Source: Ptiloglossa arizonensis (Eukaryota > Arthropoda > Insecta > Hymenoptera > Colletidae). Taken from it: 64,000 bases of DNA. The stretch lies in contig NW_027478528.1 of NCBI RefSeq assembly GCF_051014685.1, positions 124,001 to 188,000 on the forward strand, in the 5' to 3' direction. A program made the translations under genes and the position numbers. Positions 23,186-36,460 of the stretch are shown here, piece by piece (the first letter of the stretch is position 1; every line of letters begins with the position of its first letter). Under the pieces are notes generated by a model. It searched no databases and was not told the DNA's origin. It saw only the letters and a program-made list of their open reading frames with translations.

Positions 23186-25132
23186 AATGGTTGAGAAGGC
23201 AAAAAATTGTTCGCTATTCTGCTGCTTCAAACGCTTAACCAGAATGGCCTAGAGAAAAAATACGCATACCGTTGTAGTCGGGCGAGTTTCTACTTTCAGA
23301 TGCAATAGGAATTTTTGGGTTTGTTCAATCCGTTCGCGAGATATGGGAGTTTGAAGCCATGAAATGGTTGAGAAGGCAAAACATTTTTCGCAATTCTGCT
23401 GCTCCAAACGCTTAACCAGAATGGCCTAGGGAAAAAATACGCATATCGTTGTAATCGGGTGAGTTTCTACTTTCAGACGCAGCAGGAACTTCTGGGTTTG
23501 GTCAATCCGTTCGTGAGATATGGGAGTTTGAAGCCAAGAAATGGTTGAGAAGGCAAAAAATTTTTCGCAATGCTGCTGCTCCAAACGCTTAATCAGAATG
23601 GCCTAGGGAAAAAATACATATACCGTTGTAATCGGGCGAGTTTCTACTTTCAGATGCAACAGGAATTTTTGGGTTAGGTCAATCCGTTCGCGAGATATGG
23701 GAGTTTGAAGCTAAGAAATGGTTAAGGAGACAACAAATTTTTCGCACTTCTGCTGCTCCAAACGCTTAACCAGAATGGCCTAGGGAAAAAATACACATAC
23801 CGTTGTAATCGGGCGAGTTTCTACTTTCAGATGCAGTAGGAATTTTTGGGTTAGGTCAATCCGTTCGCGAGATATGGAAGTTTGAAGCTAAGAAATGGTG
23901 AAGAAGACAACAAATTTTTCGCACTTCTGCTGCTCCAAACGCTTAATCAGAATGGCCTAGGGAAAAAATACATATACCGTTGTAATCGGGCGAGTTTCTA
24001 CTTTCAGATGCAACAGGAATTTTTGGGTTAGGTCAATCCGTTCGCGAGATATGGGAGTTTGAAGCTAAGAAATGGTTAAGGAGACAACAAATTTTTCGCA
24101 CTTCTGCTGCTCCAAACGCTTAACCAGAATGGCCTAGGGAAAAAATACACATACCGTTGTAATCGGGCGAGTTTCTACTTTCAGATGCAGTAGGAATTTT
24201 TGGGTTAGGTCAATCCGTTCGCGAGATATGGAAGTTTGAAGCTAAGAAATGGTGAAGAAGACAACAAATTTTTCGCACTTCTGCTGCTCCAAACGCTTAA
24301 CCAGAATGGGCAAGGGAAAAAATACACATACCGTTGTAATCGGGCGAGTTTCTACTTTCACACGCAACAGGAATTTTTGGGTTAGGTCTATCCGTTCGCG
24401 AGATATGGCAGTTTGAAGCCAAGAAATGGTTGAGAAGGCATAAAATTGTTCGCTATTCTGCTGCTTCAAACGCTTGACCAGAATGGCCTAGGGAAAAAAT
24501 ACACATACCGTCGTAATCGGGCGTGTTTCTACTTTCAGACGCAACAGGAATTTTTGGGTTACGTCAATCCGTTCGCGAGATATGAGAGTTTGAAGCCAAG
24601 AAATGTTTGAGAAGGCAAAAAATTGTTCGCTATTCTGCTGCTTCAAACGCTTGACCAGAATGGCCTAGGGAAAAAATACATATACCGTTGTAATCGGGCG
24701 AGTTTCTACTTTCAGATGCAACAGGAATTTTTGGGTTAGGTCAATCCGTTCGCGAGATATGGGAGTTTGAAGCGAAGAAATGGTTGAGAAGGCAAAAAAT
24801 TTTTCGCAATTCTGCTGCTCCAAACGCTTAACCAGAATGGCCTAGGGAAAAAATACACATACCGTTGTAATCGGGCGAGTTTCTACTATCAGATGCAGTA
24901 GGAATTTTTGGGTTAGGTCAATCCGTTAGCGAGATATGGGAGTTTGAAGCCAAGAAATGGTTGGGAAGGCAAAAAATTGTTCGCTATTCTGCTGCTTCAA
25001 ACGCTTGACCAGAATGGCCTAGGGAAAAAATACACATACCGTTGTAATCGGGCGAGTTTCTTCTTTCAGATGCAACAGGAACTTCTGGGTTAGGTCAATC
25101 CGTTCGCGAGATATGGGAGTTTGAAGCCAAGA
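23186..25132 (+). repeat. HOR unit 12: 11 monomers, ABCD, E/C hybrid, DEJKH'I
   Basis: The monomer at 23894 starts as E (GGTGAAGAAGACAAC) and switches to C (CTTAATCAG, ACATATACC, GCTAAG), which repeats D and E: a two-monomer insertion by out-of-register exchange. GGCATAAAATTG recurs at about 24436. Confidence 0.86.
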
Positions 25133-26725
25133 AATGGTTGAGAAGGCAAAAAATTGTTCGCTATTCTGCTGCTTCAAACGCTTAACCAGAATGGCCTAGA
25201 GAAAAAATACGCATACCGTTGTAGTCGGGCGAGTTTCTACTTTCAGATGCAATAGGAATTTTTGGGTTTGTTCAATCCGTTCGCGAGATATGGGAGTTTG
25301 AAGCCATGAAATGGTTGAGAAGGCAAAACATTTTTCGCAATTCTGCTGCTCCAAACGCTTAACCAGAATGGCCTAGGGAAAAAATACGCATATCGTTGTA
25401 ATCGGGTGAGTTTCTACTTTCAGACGCAGCAGGAACTTCTGGGTTTGGTCAATCCGTTCGTGAGATATGGGAGTTTGAAGCCAAGAAATGGTTGAGAAGG
25501 CAAAAAATTTTTCGCAATGCTGCTGCTCCAAACGCTTAATCAGAATGGCCTAGGGAAAAAATACATATACCGTTGTAATCGGGCGAGTTTCTACTTTCAG
25601 ATGCAACAGGAATTTTTGGGTTAGGTCAATCCGTTCGCGAGATATGGGAGTTTGAAGCTAAGAAATGGTTAAGGAGACAACAAATTTTTCGCACTTCTGC
25701 TGCTCCAAACGCTTAACCAGAATGGCCTAGGGAAAAAATACACATACCGTTGTAATCGGGCGAGTTTCTACTTTCAGATGCAGTAGGAATTTTTGGGTTA
25801 GGTCAATCCGTTCGCGAGATATGGAAGTTTGAAGCTAAGAAATGGTGAAGAAGACAACAAATTTTTCGCACTTCTGCTGCTCCAAACGCTTAACCAGAAT
25901 GGGCAAGGGAAAAAATACACATACCGTTGTAATCGGGCGAGTTTCTACTTTCACACGCAACAGGAATTTTTGGGTTAGGTCTATCCGTTCGCGAGATATG
26001 GCAGTTTGAAGCCAAGAAATGGTTGAGAAGGCAAAAAATTGTTCGCTATTCTGCTGCTTCAAACGCTTGACCAGAATGGCCTAGGGAAAAAATACACATA
26101 CCGTCGTAATCGGGCGTGTTTCTACTTTCAGACGCAACAGGAATTTTTGGGTTACGTCAATCCGTTCGCGAGATATGAGAGTTTGAAGCCAAGAAATGTT
26201 TGAGAAGGCAAAAAATTGTTCGCTATTCTGCTGCTTCAAACGCTTGACCAGAATGGCCTAGGGAAAAAATACATATACCGTTGTAATCGGGCGAGTTTCT
26301 ACTTTCAGATGCAACAGGAATTTTTGGGTTAGGTCAATCCGTTCGCGAGATATGGGAGTTTGAAGCGAAGAAATGGTTGAGAAGGCAAAAAATTTTTCGC
26401 AATTCTGCTGCTCCAAACGCTTAACCAGAATGGCCTAGGGAAAAAATACACATACCGTTGTAATCGGGCGAGTTTCTACTATCAGATGCAGTAGGAATTT
26501 TTGGGTTAGGTCAATCCGTTAGCGAGATATGGGAGTTTGAAGCCAAGAAATGGTTGGGAAGGCAAAAAATTGTTCGCTATTCTGCTGCTTCAAACGCTTG
26601 ACCAGAATGGCCTAGGGAAAAAATACACATACCGTTGTAATCGGGCGAGTTTCTTCTTTCAGATGCAACAGGAACTTCTGGGTTAGGTCAATCCGTTCGC
26701 GAGATATGGGAGTTTGAATCCAAGA
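25133..26725 (+). repeat. HOR unit 13: ABCDEJKH'I, 9 monomers
   Basis: Regular unit. J carries GGGTTACGTC as in units 11 and 12, while the J start has the ordinary GGCAAAAAATTG. Confidence 0.88.
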
Positions 26726-28141
26726 AATGGTTGAGAAGGCAAAAAATTGTTCGCTATTCTGCTGCTTCAAACGCTTAACCAGAATGGCCTAGAGAAAAAA
26801 TACGCATACCGTTGTAGTCGGGCGAGTTTCTACTTTCAGATGCAATAGGAATTTTTGGGTTTGTTCAATCCGTTCGCGAGATATGGGAGTTTGAAGCCAT
26901 GAAATGGTTGAGAAGGCAAAACATTTTTCGCAATTCTGCTGCTCCAAACGCTTAACCAGAATGGCCTAGGGAAAAAATACGCATATCGTTGTAATCGGGT
27001 GAGTTTCTACTTTCAGACGCAGCAGGAACTTCTGGGTTTGGTCAATCCGTTCGCGAGATATGGGAGTTTGAAGCCAAGAAATGGTTGAGAAGGCAAAAAA
27101 TTTTTCGCAATGCTGCTGCTCCAAACGCTTAATCAGAATGGCCTAGGGAAAAAATACATATACCGTTGTAATCGGGCGAGTTTCTACTTTCAGATGCAAC
27201 AGGAATTTTTGGGTTAGGTCAATCCGTTCGCGAGATATGGGAGTTTGAAGCTAAGAAATGGTTAAGGAGACAACAAATTTTTCGCACTTCTGCTGCTCCA
27301 AACGCTTAACCAGAATGGCCTAGGGAAAAAATACACATACCGTTGTAATCGGGCGAGTTTCTACTTTCAGATGCAGTAGGAATTTTTGGGTTAGGTCAAT
27401 CCGTTCGCGAGATATGGAAGTTTGAAGCCAAGAAATGGTTGAGAAGGCAAAAAATTGTTCGCTATTCTGCTGCTTCAAACGCTTGACCAGAATGGCCTAG
27501 GGAAAAAATACATATACCGTTGTAATCGGGCGAGTTTCTACTTTCAGATGCAACAGGAATTTTTGGGTTAGGTCAATCTGTTCGCGAGATATGGGAGTTT
27601 GAAGCCAAGAAATGGTTGAGAAGGCAAAAAATTTTTCGCAATTCTGCTGCTTCAAACGCTTGACCAGAATGGCCTAGGGAAAAAATGCACATACCGTCGT
27701 AATCGGGCGTGTTTCTACTTTCAGACGCAACAGGAATTTTTGGGTTAGGTCAATCCGTTCGCGAGATATGAGAGTTTGAAGCCAAGAAATGGTTGAGAAG
27801 GCAAAAAATTGTTCGCTATTCTGCTGCTTCAAACGCTTGACCAGAATGGCCTAGGGAAAAAATACACATACCGTTGTAATCGGGCGAGTTTCTACTATCA
27901 GATGCAGTAGGAATTTTTGGGTTAGGTCAATCCGTTAGCGAGATATGGGAGTTTGAAGCCAAGAAATGGTTGGGAAGGCAAAAAATTGTTCGCTATTCTG
28001 CTGCTTCAAACGCTTGACCAGAATGGCCTAGGGAAAAAATACACATACCGTTGTAATCGGGCGAGTTTCTTCTTTCAGATGCAACAGGAATTTTTGGGTT
28101 AGGTCAATCCGTTCGCGAGATATGGGAGTTTGAAGCCAAGA
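26726..28141 (+). repeat. HOR unit 14: 8 monomers, ABCD L J' K/H' I
   Basis: D (ending GCCAAG) is followed by L instead of E. The monomer at 27788 begins as K (ATTGTTCGCTATT, CTTGACC) and ends as H' (CTACTATCAG, TTAGCGAG), which removes one monomer. Confidence 0.84.
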
Positions 28142-29734
28142 AATGGTTGAGAAGGCAAAAAATTGTTCGCTATTCTGCTGCTTCAAACGCTTAACCAGAA
28201 TGGCCTAGAGAAAAAATACGCATACCGTTGTAGTCGGGCGAGTTTCTACTTTCAGATGCAATAGGAATTTTTGGGTTTGTTCAATCCGTTCGCGAGATAT
28301 GGGAGTTTGAAGCCATGAAATGGTTGAGAAGGCAAAACATTTTTCGCAATTCTGCTGCTCCAAACGCTTAACCAGAATGGCCTAGGGAAAAAATACGCAT
28401 ATCGTTGTAATCGGGTGAGTTTCTACTTTCAGACGCAGCAGGAACTTCTGGGTTTGGTCAATCCGTTCGCGAGATATGGGAGTTTGAAGCCAAGAAATGG
28501 TTGAGAAGGCAAAAAATTTTTCGCAATGCTGCTGCTCCAAACGCTTAATCAGAATGGCCTAGGGAAAAAATACATATACCGTTGTAATCGGGCGAGTTTC
28601 TACTTTCAGATGCAACAGGAATTTTTGGGTTAGGTCAATCCGTTCGCGAGATAAGGGAGTTTGAAGCTAAGAAATGGTTAAGGAGACAACAAATTTTTCG
28701 CACTTCTGCTGCTCCAAACGCTTAACCAGAATGGCCTAGGGAAAAAATACACATACCGTTGTAATCGGGCGAGTTTCTACGTTCAGATGCAGTAGGAATT
28801 TTTGGGTTAGGTCAATCCGTTCGCGAGATATGGAATTTTGAAGCTAAGAAATGGTGAAGAAGACAACAAATTTTTCGCACTTCTGCTGCTCCAAACGCTT
28901 AACCAGAATGGGCAAGGGAAAAAATACACATACCGTTGTAATCGGGCGAGTTTCTACTTTCACACGCAACAGGAATTTTTGGGTTAGGTCTATCCGTTCG
29001 CGAGATATGGCAGTTTGAAGCCAAGAAATGGTTGAGAAGGAAAAAAATTGTTCGCTATTCTGCTGCTTCAAACGCTTGACCAGAATGGCCTAGGGAAAAA
29101 ATACACATACCGTCGTAATCGGGCGTGTTTCTACTTTCAGACGCAACAGGAATTTTTGGGTTAGGTCAATCCGTTCGCGAGATATGAGAGTTTGAAGCCA
29201 AGAAATGTTTGAGAAGGCAAAAAATTGTTCGCTATTCTGCTGCTTCAAACGCTTGACCAGAATGGCCTAGGGAAAAAATACATATACCGTTGTAATCGGG
29301 CGAGTTTCTACTTTCAGATGCAACAGGAATTTTTGGGTTAGGTCAATCCGTTCGCGAGATATGGGAGTTTGAAGCGAAGAAATGGTTGAGAAGGCAAAAA
29401 ATTTTTCGCAATTCTGCTGCTCCAAACGCTTAACCAGAATGGCCTAGGGAAAAAATACACATACCGTTGTAATCGGGCGAGTTTCTACTTTCAGATGCAG
29501 TAGGAATTTTTGGGTTAGGTCAATCCGTTCGCGAGATATGGAAGTTTGAAGCTAAGAAATGGTGAAGAAGACAACAAATTTTTCGCACTTCTGCTGCTCC
29601 AAACGCTTAACCAGAATGGGCAAGGGAAAAAATACACATACCGTTGTAATCGGGCGAGTTTCTACTTTCACACGCAACAGGAATTTTTGGGTTAGGTCTA
29701 TCCGTTCGCGAGATATGGCAGTTTGAAGCCAAGA
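28142..29734 (+). repeat. HOR unit 15: 9 monomers, ABCDEJK, H/D hybrid, E
   Basis: The length is regular but the content is not. The monomer at 29381 starts like H and ends like D (GCAGTAGG, ATATGGAAG, GCTAAG) and is followed by a second E. C and D carry GATAAGGGAG and ATATGGAATTTTG, shared with units 20 to 22. Confidence 0.84.
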
Positions 29735-30265
29735 AATGGTTGAGAAGGCAAAAAATTGTTCGCTATTCTGCTGCTTCAAACGCTTAACCAGAATGGCCTA
29801 GAGAAAAAATACGCATACCGTTGTAGTCGGGCGAGTTTCTACTTTCAGATGCAATAGGAATTTTTGGGTTAGGTCAATCCGTTCGCGAGATATGGGAGTT
29901 TGAAGCGAAGAAATGGTTGAGAAGGCAAAAAATTTTTCGCAATTCTGCTGCTCCAAACGCTTAACCAGAATGGCCTAGGGAAAAAATACACATACCGTTG
30001 TAATCGGGCGAGTTTCTACTATCAGATGCAGTAGGAATTTTTGGGTTAGGTCAATCCGTTAGCGAGATATGGGAGTTTGAAGCCAAGAAATGGTTGGGAA
30101 GGCAAAAAATTGTTCGCTATTCTGCTGCTTCAAACGCTTGACCAGACTGGCCTAGGGAAAAAATACACATACCGTTGTAATCGGGCGAGTTTCTTCTTTC
30201 AGATGCAACAGGAATTTTTGGGTTAGGTCAATCCGTTCGCGAGATATGGGAGTTTGAAGCCAAGA
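29735..30265 (+). repeat. HOR unit 16: 3 monomers, A/K hybrid, H', I
   Basis: The first monomer begins as A (CCTAGAGAA, ACGCATACC, TAGTCGGG) and ends as K (GGTTAGGTC, GCGAAG). This is the shortest unit in the window, and with unit 15 it equals twelve monomers between regular A starts. Confidence 0.83.
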
Positions 30266-31858
30266 AATGGTTGAGAAGGCAAAAAATTGTTCGCTATTCT
30301 GCTGCTTCAAACGCTTAACCAGAATGGCCTAGAGAAAAAATACGCATACCGTTGTAGTCGGGCGAGTTTCTACTTTCAGATGCAATAGGAATTTTTGGGT
30401 TTGTTCAATCCGTTCGCGAGATATGGGAGTTTGAAGCCATGAAATGGTTGAGAAGGCAAAACATTTTTCGCAATTCTGCTGCTCCAAACGCTTAACCAGA
30501 ATGGCCTAGGGAAAAAATACGCATATCGTTGTAATCGGGTGAGTTTCTACTTTCAGACGCAGCAGGAACTTCTGGGTTTGTTCAATCCGTTCGCGAGATA
30601 TGGGAGTTTGAAGCCAAGAAATGGTTGAGAAGGCAAAAAATTTTTCGCAATGCTGCTGCTCCAAACGCTTAATCAGAATGGCCTAGGGAAAAAATACATA
30701 TACCGTTGTAATCGGGCGAGTTTCTACTTTCAGATGCAACAGGAATTTTTGGGTTAGGTCAATCCGTTCGCGAGATATGGGAGTTTGAAGCTAAGAAATG
30801 GTTAAGGAGACAACAAATTTTTCGCACTTCTGCTGCTCCAAACGCTTAACTAGAATGGCCTAGGGAAAAAATACACATACCGTTGTAATCGGGCGAGTTT
30901 CTACTTTCAGATGCAGTAGGAATTTTTGGGTTAGGTCAATCCGTTCGCGAGATATGGAAGTTTGAAGCCAAGAAATGGTTGAGAAGGCAAAAAATTGTTC
31001 GCTATTCTGCTGCTTCAAACGCTTGACCAGAATGGCCTAGGGAAAAAATACATATACCGTTGTAATCGGGCGAGTTTCTACTTTCAGATGCAACAGGAAT
31101 TTTTGGGTTAGGTCAATCTGTTCGCGAGATATGGGAGTTTGATGCCAAGAAATGGTTGAGAAGGCAAAAAATTTTTCGCAATTCTGCTGCTTCAAACGCT
31201 TGACCAGAATGGCCTAGGGAAAAAATACACATACCGTCGTAATCGGGCGTGTTTCTACTTTCAGACGCAAAAGGAATTTTTGGGTTAGGTCAATCCGTTC
31301 GCGAGATATGAGAGTTTGAAGCCAAGAAATGGTTGAGAAGGCAAAAAATTGTTCGCTATTCTGCTGCTTCAAACGCTTGACCAGAATGGCCTAGGGAAAA
31401 AATACATATACCGTTGTAATCGGGCGAGTTTCTACTTTCAGATGCAACAGGAATTTTTGGGTTAGGTCAATCCGTTCGCGAGATATAGGAGTTTGAAGCG
31501 AAGAAATGGTTGAGAAGGCAAAAAATTTTTTGCAATTCTGCTGCTCCAAACGCTTAACCAGAATGGCCTAGGGAAAAAATACACATACCGTTGTAATCGG
31601 GCGAGTTTCTACTATCAGATGCAGTAGGAATTTTTGGGTTAGGTCAATCCGTTAGCGAGATATGGGAGTTTGAAGCCAAGAAATGGTTGGGAAGGCAAAA
31701 AATTGTTCGCTATTCTGCTGCTTCAAACGCTTGACCAGAATGGCCTAGGGAAAAAATACACATACCGTTGTAATCGGGCGAGTTTCTTCTTTCAGATGCA
31801 ACAGGAATTTTTGGGTTAGGTCAATCCGTTCGCGAGATATGGGAGTTTGAAGCCAAGA
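30266..31858 (+). repeat. HOR unit 17: ABCD L J' K H' I, 9 monomers
   Basis: Nine monomers with L-J' in place of E-J. Rare markers are CTTAACTAG in D, GATGCCAAG at the end of L, GCAAAAGG in J' (31267) and TTTTTTGCAATTC in H'. Confidence 0.86.
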
Positions 31859-32743
31859 AATGGTTGAGAAGGCAAAAAATTGTTCGCTATTCTGCTGCTT
31901 CAAACGCTTAACCAGAATGGCCTAGAGAAAAAATACGCATACCGTTGTAGTCGGGCGAGTTTCTACTTTCAGATGCAATATGAATTTTTGGGTTTGTTCA
32001 ATCCGTTCGCGAGATGTGGGAGTTTGAAGCCATGAAATGGTTGAGAAGGCAAATCATTTTTCGCAATTCTGCTGCTCCAAACGCTTAACCAGAATGGCCT
32101 AGGGAAAAAATACGCATATCGTTGTAATCGGGTGAGTTTCTACTTTCAGACGCAGCAGGAACTTCTGGGTTTGGTCAATCCGTTCGCGAGATATGGGAGT
32201 TTGAAGCCAAGAAATGGTTGAGAAGGCAAAAAATTTTTCGCAATGCTGCTGCTCCAAACGCTTAATCAGAATGGCCTAGGGAAAAAATACATATACCGTT
32301 GTAATCGGGCGAGTTTCTACTATCAGATGCAACAGGAATTTTTGGGTTAGGTCAATCCGTTCGCGAGATATGGGAGTTTGAAGCTAAGAAATGGTTAAGG
32401 AGACAACGAATTTTTCGCACTTCTGCTGCTCCAAACGCTTAACCAGAATGGCCTAGGGAAAAAATACACATACCGTTGTAATCTGGCGAGTTTCTACTTT
32501 CAGATGCAGTAGGAATTTTTGGGTTAGGTCAATCCGTTCGCGAGATATGGAAGTTTGAAGCTAAGAAATGGTGAAGAAGACAACAAATTTTTCGCACTTC
32601 TGCTGCTCCAAACGCTTAACCAGAATGGGCAAGGGAAAAAATACACATACCGTTGTAATCGGGCGAGTTTCTACTTTCACACGCAACAGGAATTTTTGGG
32701 TTAGGTCTATCCGTTCGCGAGATATGGCAGTTTGAAGCCAAGA

Positions 32744-32920
32744 AATGGTTGAGAAGGCAAAAAATTGTTCGCTATTCTGCTGCTTCAAACGCTTGACCAG
32801 AATGGCCTAGGGAAAAAATACACATACCGTCGTAATCGGGCGTGTTTCTACTTTCAGACGCAACAGGAATTTTTGGGTTAGGTCAATCCGTTCGCGAGAT
32901 ATGAGAGTTTGAAGCCAAGA
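32744..32920 (+). repeat. Reference type J monomer
   Basis: Diagnostic bases are ATTGTTCGCTATT, CTTGACC, ACCGTCGTAATCGGGCGTG, GACGCAACAGG and ATATGAGAG. With K it takes the place of F-G between E and H'. A variant J' with the A6T5 block and CTTCAAAC is seen at 27611, 31151, 34337, 42125 and 46019. Confidence 0.88.
32826..32840 (+). other. CENP-B-box-like motif, common 7-of-9 form (type J monomer)
   Basis: ACCGTCGTAATCGGG matches 7 of 9 essential bases. Most other monomer types have ACCGTTGTAATCGGG, also 7 of 9. The motif lies at monomer positions 83-97 in nearly every copy, once per 177 bp. Confidence 0.45.
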
Positions 32921-33097
32921 AATGTTTGAGAAGGCAAAAAATTGTTCGCTATTCTGCTGCTTCAAACGCTTGACCAGAATGGCCTAGGGAAAAAATACAT
33001 ATACCGTTGTAATCGGGCGAGTTTCTACTTTCAGATGCAACAGGAATTTTTGGGTTAGGTCAATCCGTTCGCGAGATATGGGAGTTTGAAGCGAAGA
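32921..33097 (+). repeat. Reference type K monomer
   Basis: Diagnostic bases are GAAATGTTTGAG (GGTTGAG in some copies), ATTGTTCGCTATT, CTTGACC, ACATATACC, GCAACAGG and GCGAAG. It always follows J in the J-K version of the unit. Confidence 0.88.
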
Positions 33098-33451
33098 AAT
33101 GGTTGAGAAGGCAAAAAATTTTTCGCAATTCTGCTGCTCCAAACGCTTAACCAGAATGGCCTAGGGAAAAAATACACATACCGTTGTAATCGGGCGAGTT
33201 TCTACTATCAGATGCAGTAGGAATTTTTGGGTTAGGTCAATCCGTTAGCGAGATATGGGAGTTTGAAGCCAAGAAATGGTTGGGAAGGCAAAAAATTGTT
33301 CGCTATTCTGCTGCTTCAAACGCTTGACCAGAATGGCCTAGGGAAAAAATACACATACCGTTGTAATCGGGCGAGTTTCTTCTTTCAGATGCAACAGGAA
33401 CTTCTGGGTTAGGTCAATCCGTTCGCGAGATATGGGAGTTTGAAGCCAAGA

Positions 33452-34867
33452 AATGGTTGAGAAGGCAAAAAATTGTTCGCTATTCTGCTGCTTCAAACGC
33501 TTAACCAGAATGGCCTAGAGAAAAAATACGCATACCGTTGTAGTCGGGCGAGTTTCTACTTTCAGATGCAATAGGAATTTTTGGGTTTGTTCAATCCGTT
33601 CGCGAGATATGGGAGTTTGAAGCCATGAAATGGTTGAGAAGGGAAAACATTTTTCGCAATTCTGCTGCTCCAAACGCTTAACCAGAATGGCCTAGGGAAA
33701 AAATACGCATATCGTTGTAATCGGGTGAGTTTCTACTTTCAGACGCAGCAGGAACTTCTGGGTTTGGTCAATCCGTTCGCGAGATATGGGAGTTTGAAGC
33801 CAAGAAATGGTTGAGAAGGCAAAAAATTTTTCGCAATGCTGCTGCTCCAAACGCTTAATCAGAATGGCCTAGGGAAAAAATACATATACCGTTGTAATCG
33901 GGCGAGTTTCTACTTTCAGATGCAACAGGAATTTTTGGGTTAGGTCAATCCGTTCGCGAGATATGGGAGTTTGAAGCTAAGAAATGGTTAAGGAGACAAC
34001 AAATTTTTCGCACTTCTGCTGCTCCAAACGCTTAACCAGAATGGCCTAGGGAAAAAATACACATACCGTTGTAATCGGGCGAGTTTCTACTTTCAGATGC
34101 AGTAGGAATTTTTGGGTTAGGTCAATCCGTTCGCGAGATATGGAAGTTTGAAGCCAAGAAATGGTTGAGAAGGCAAAAAATTGTTCGCTATTCTGCTGCT
34201 TCAAACGCTTGACCAGAATGGCCTAGGGAAAAAATACATATACCGTTGTAATCGGGCGAGTTTCTACTTTCAGATGCAACAGGAATTTTTGGGTTAGGTC
34301 AATCTGTTCGCGAGATATGGGAGTTTGAAGCCAAGAAATGGTTGAGAAGGCAAAAAATTTTTCGCAATTCTGCTGCTTCAAACGCTTGACCAGAATGGCC
34401 TAGGGAAAAAATACACATACCGTCGTAATCGGGCGTGTTTCTACTTTCAGACGCAACAGGAATTTTTGGGTTAGGTCAATCCGTTCGCGAGATATGAGAG
34501 TTTGAAGCCAAGAAATGGTTGAGAAGGCAAAAAATTGTTCGCTATTCTGCTGCTTCAAACGCTTGACCAGAATGGCCTAGGGAAAAAATACATATACCGT
34601 TGTAATCGGGCGAGTTTCTACTTTCAGATGCAACAGGAATTTTTGGGTTAGGTCAATCCGTTAGCGAGATATGGGAGTTTGAAGCCAAGAAATGGTTGGG
34701 AAGGCAAAAAATTGTTCGCTATTCTGCTGCTTCAAACGCTTGACCAGAATGGCCTAGGGAAAAAATACACATACCGTTGTAATCGGGCGAGTTTCTTCTT
34801 TCAGATGCAACAGGAATTTTTGGGTTAGGTCAATCCGTTCGCGAGATATGGGAGTTTGAAGCCAAGA
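33452..34867 (+). repeat. HOR unit 19: 8 monomers, ABCD L J' K/H' I
   Basis: Same order as unit 14, but the K/H' switch at 34514 lies further right: it keeps K bases ACATATACC and GCAACAGG before TTAGCGAG. It is therefore a separate event or a later alteration of the first. Confidence 0.84.
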
Positions 34868-36460
34868 AATGGTTGAGAAGGCAAAAAATTGTTCGCTATT
34901 CTGCTGCTTCAAACGCTTAACCAGAATGGCCTAGAGAAAAAATACGCATACCGTTGTAGTCGGGCGAGTTTCTACTTTCAGATGCAATAGGAATTTTTGG
35001 GTTTGTTCAATCCGTTCGCGAGATATGGGAGTTTGAAGCCATGAAATGGTTGAGAAGGCAAAACATTTTTCGCAATTCTGCTGCTCCAAACGCTTAACCA
35101 GAATGGCCTAGGGAAAAAATACGCATATCGTTGTAATCGGGTGAGTTTCTACTTTCAGACGCAGCAGGAACTTCTGGGTTTGGTCAATCCGTTCGCGAGA
35201 TATGGGAGTTTGAAGCCAAGAAATGGTTGAGAAGGCAAAAAATTTTTCGCAATGCTGCTGCTCCAAACGCTTAATCAGAATGGCCTAGGGAAAAAATACA
35301 TATACCGTTGTAATCGGGCGAGTTTCTACTTTCAGATGCAACAGGAATTTTTGGGTTAGGTCAATCCGTTCGCGAGATAAGGGAGTTTGAAGCTAAGAAA
35401 TGGTTAAGGAGACAACAAATTTTTCGCACTTCTGCTGCTCCAAACGCTTAACCAGAATGGCCTAGGGAAAAAATACACATACCGTTGTAATCGGGCGAGT
35501 TTCTACTTTCAGATGCAGTAGGAATTTTTGGGTTAGGTCAATCCGTTCGCGAGATATGGAATTTTGAAGCTAAGAAATGGTGAAGAAGACAACAAATTTT
35601 TCGCACTTCTGCTGCTCCAAACGCTTAACCAGAATGGGCAAGGGAAAAAATACACATACCGTTGTAATCGGGCGAGTTTCTACTTTCACACGCAACAGGA
35701 ATTTTTGGGTTAGGTCTATCCGTTCGCGAGATATGGCAGTTTGAAGCCAAGAAATGGTTGAGAAGGCAAAAAATTGTTCGCTATTCTGCTGCTTCAAACG
35801 CTTGACCAGAATGGCCTAGGGAAAAAATACACATACCGTCGTAATCGGGCGTGTTTCTACTTTCAGACGCAACAGGAATTTTTGGGTTAGGTCAATCCGT
35901 TCGCGAGATATGAGAGTTTGAAGCCAAGAAATGTTTGAGAAGGCAAAAAATTGTTCGCTATTCTGCTGCTTCAAACGCTTGACCAGAATGGCCTAGGGAA
36001 AAAATACATATACCGTTGTAATCGGGCGAGTTTCTACTTTCAGATGCAACAGGAATTTTTGGGTTAGGTCAATCCGTTCGCGAGATATGGGAGTTTGAAG
36101 CGAAGAAATGGTTGAGAAGGCAAAAAATTTTTCGCAATTCTGCTGCTCCAAACGCTTAACCAGAATGGCCTAGGGAAAAAATACACATACCGTTGTAATC
36201 GGGCGAGTTTCTACTATCAGATGCAGTAGGAATTTTTGGGTTAGGTCAATCCGTTAGCGAGATATGGGAGTTTGAAGCCAAGAAATGGTTGGGAAGGCAA
36301 AAAATTGTTCGCTATTCTGCTGCTTCAAACGCTTGACCAGAATGGCCTAGGGAAAAAATACACATACCGTTGTAATCGGGCGAGTTTCTTCTTTCAGATG
36401 CAACAGGAATTTTTGGGTTAGGTCAATCCGTTCGCGAGATATGGGAGTTTGAAGCCAAGA
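34868..36460 (+). repeat. HOR unit 20: ABCDEJKH'I, 9 monomers
   Basis: First of three consecutive near-identical units marked by GATAAGGGAG at the end of C and ATATGGAATTTTG at the end of D. Confidence 0.91.

Larger units (their letters stand above)
31859..33451 (+). repeat. HOR unit 18: ABCDEJKH'I, 9 monomers
   Basis: Order matches the dominant unit. Rare markers are GCAATATGAAT and GATGTGGG in A, AAATCATTTT in B, GACAACGAATTT and AATCTGGCG in D. The same set recurs in units 25 and 27, so they share a recent common source. Confidence 0.9.
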
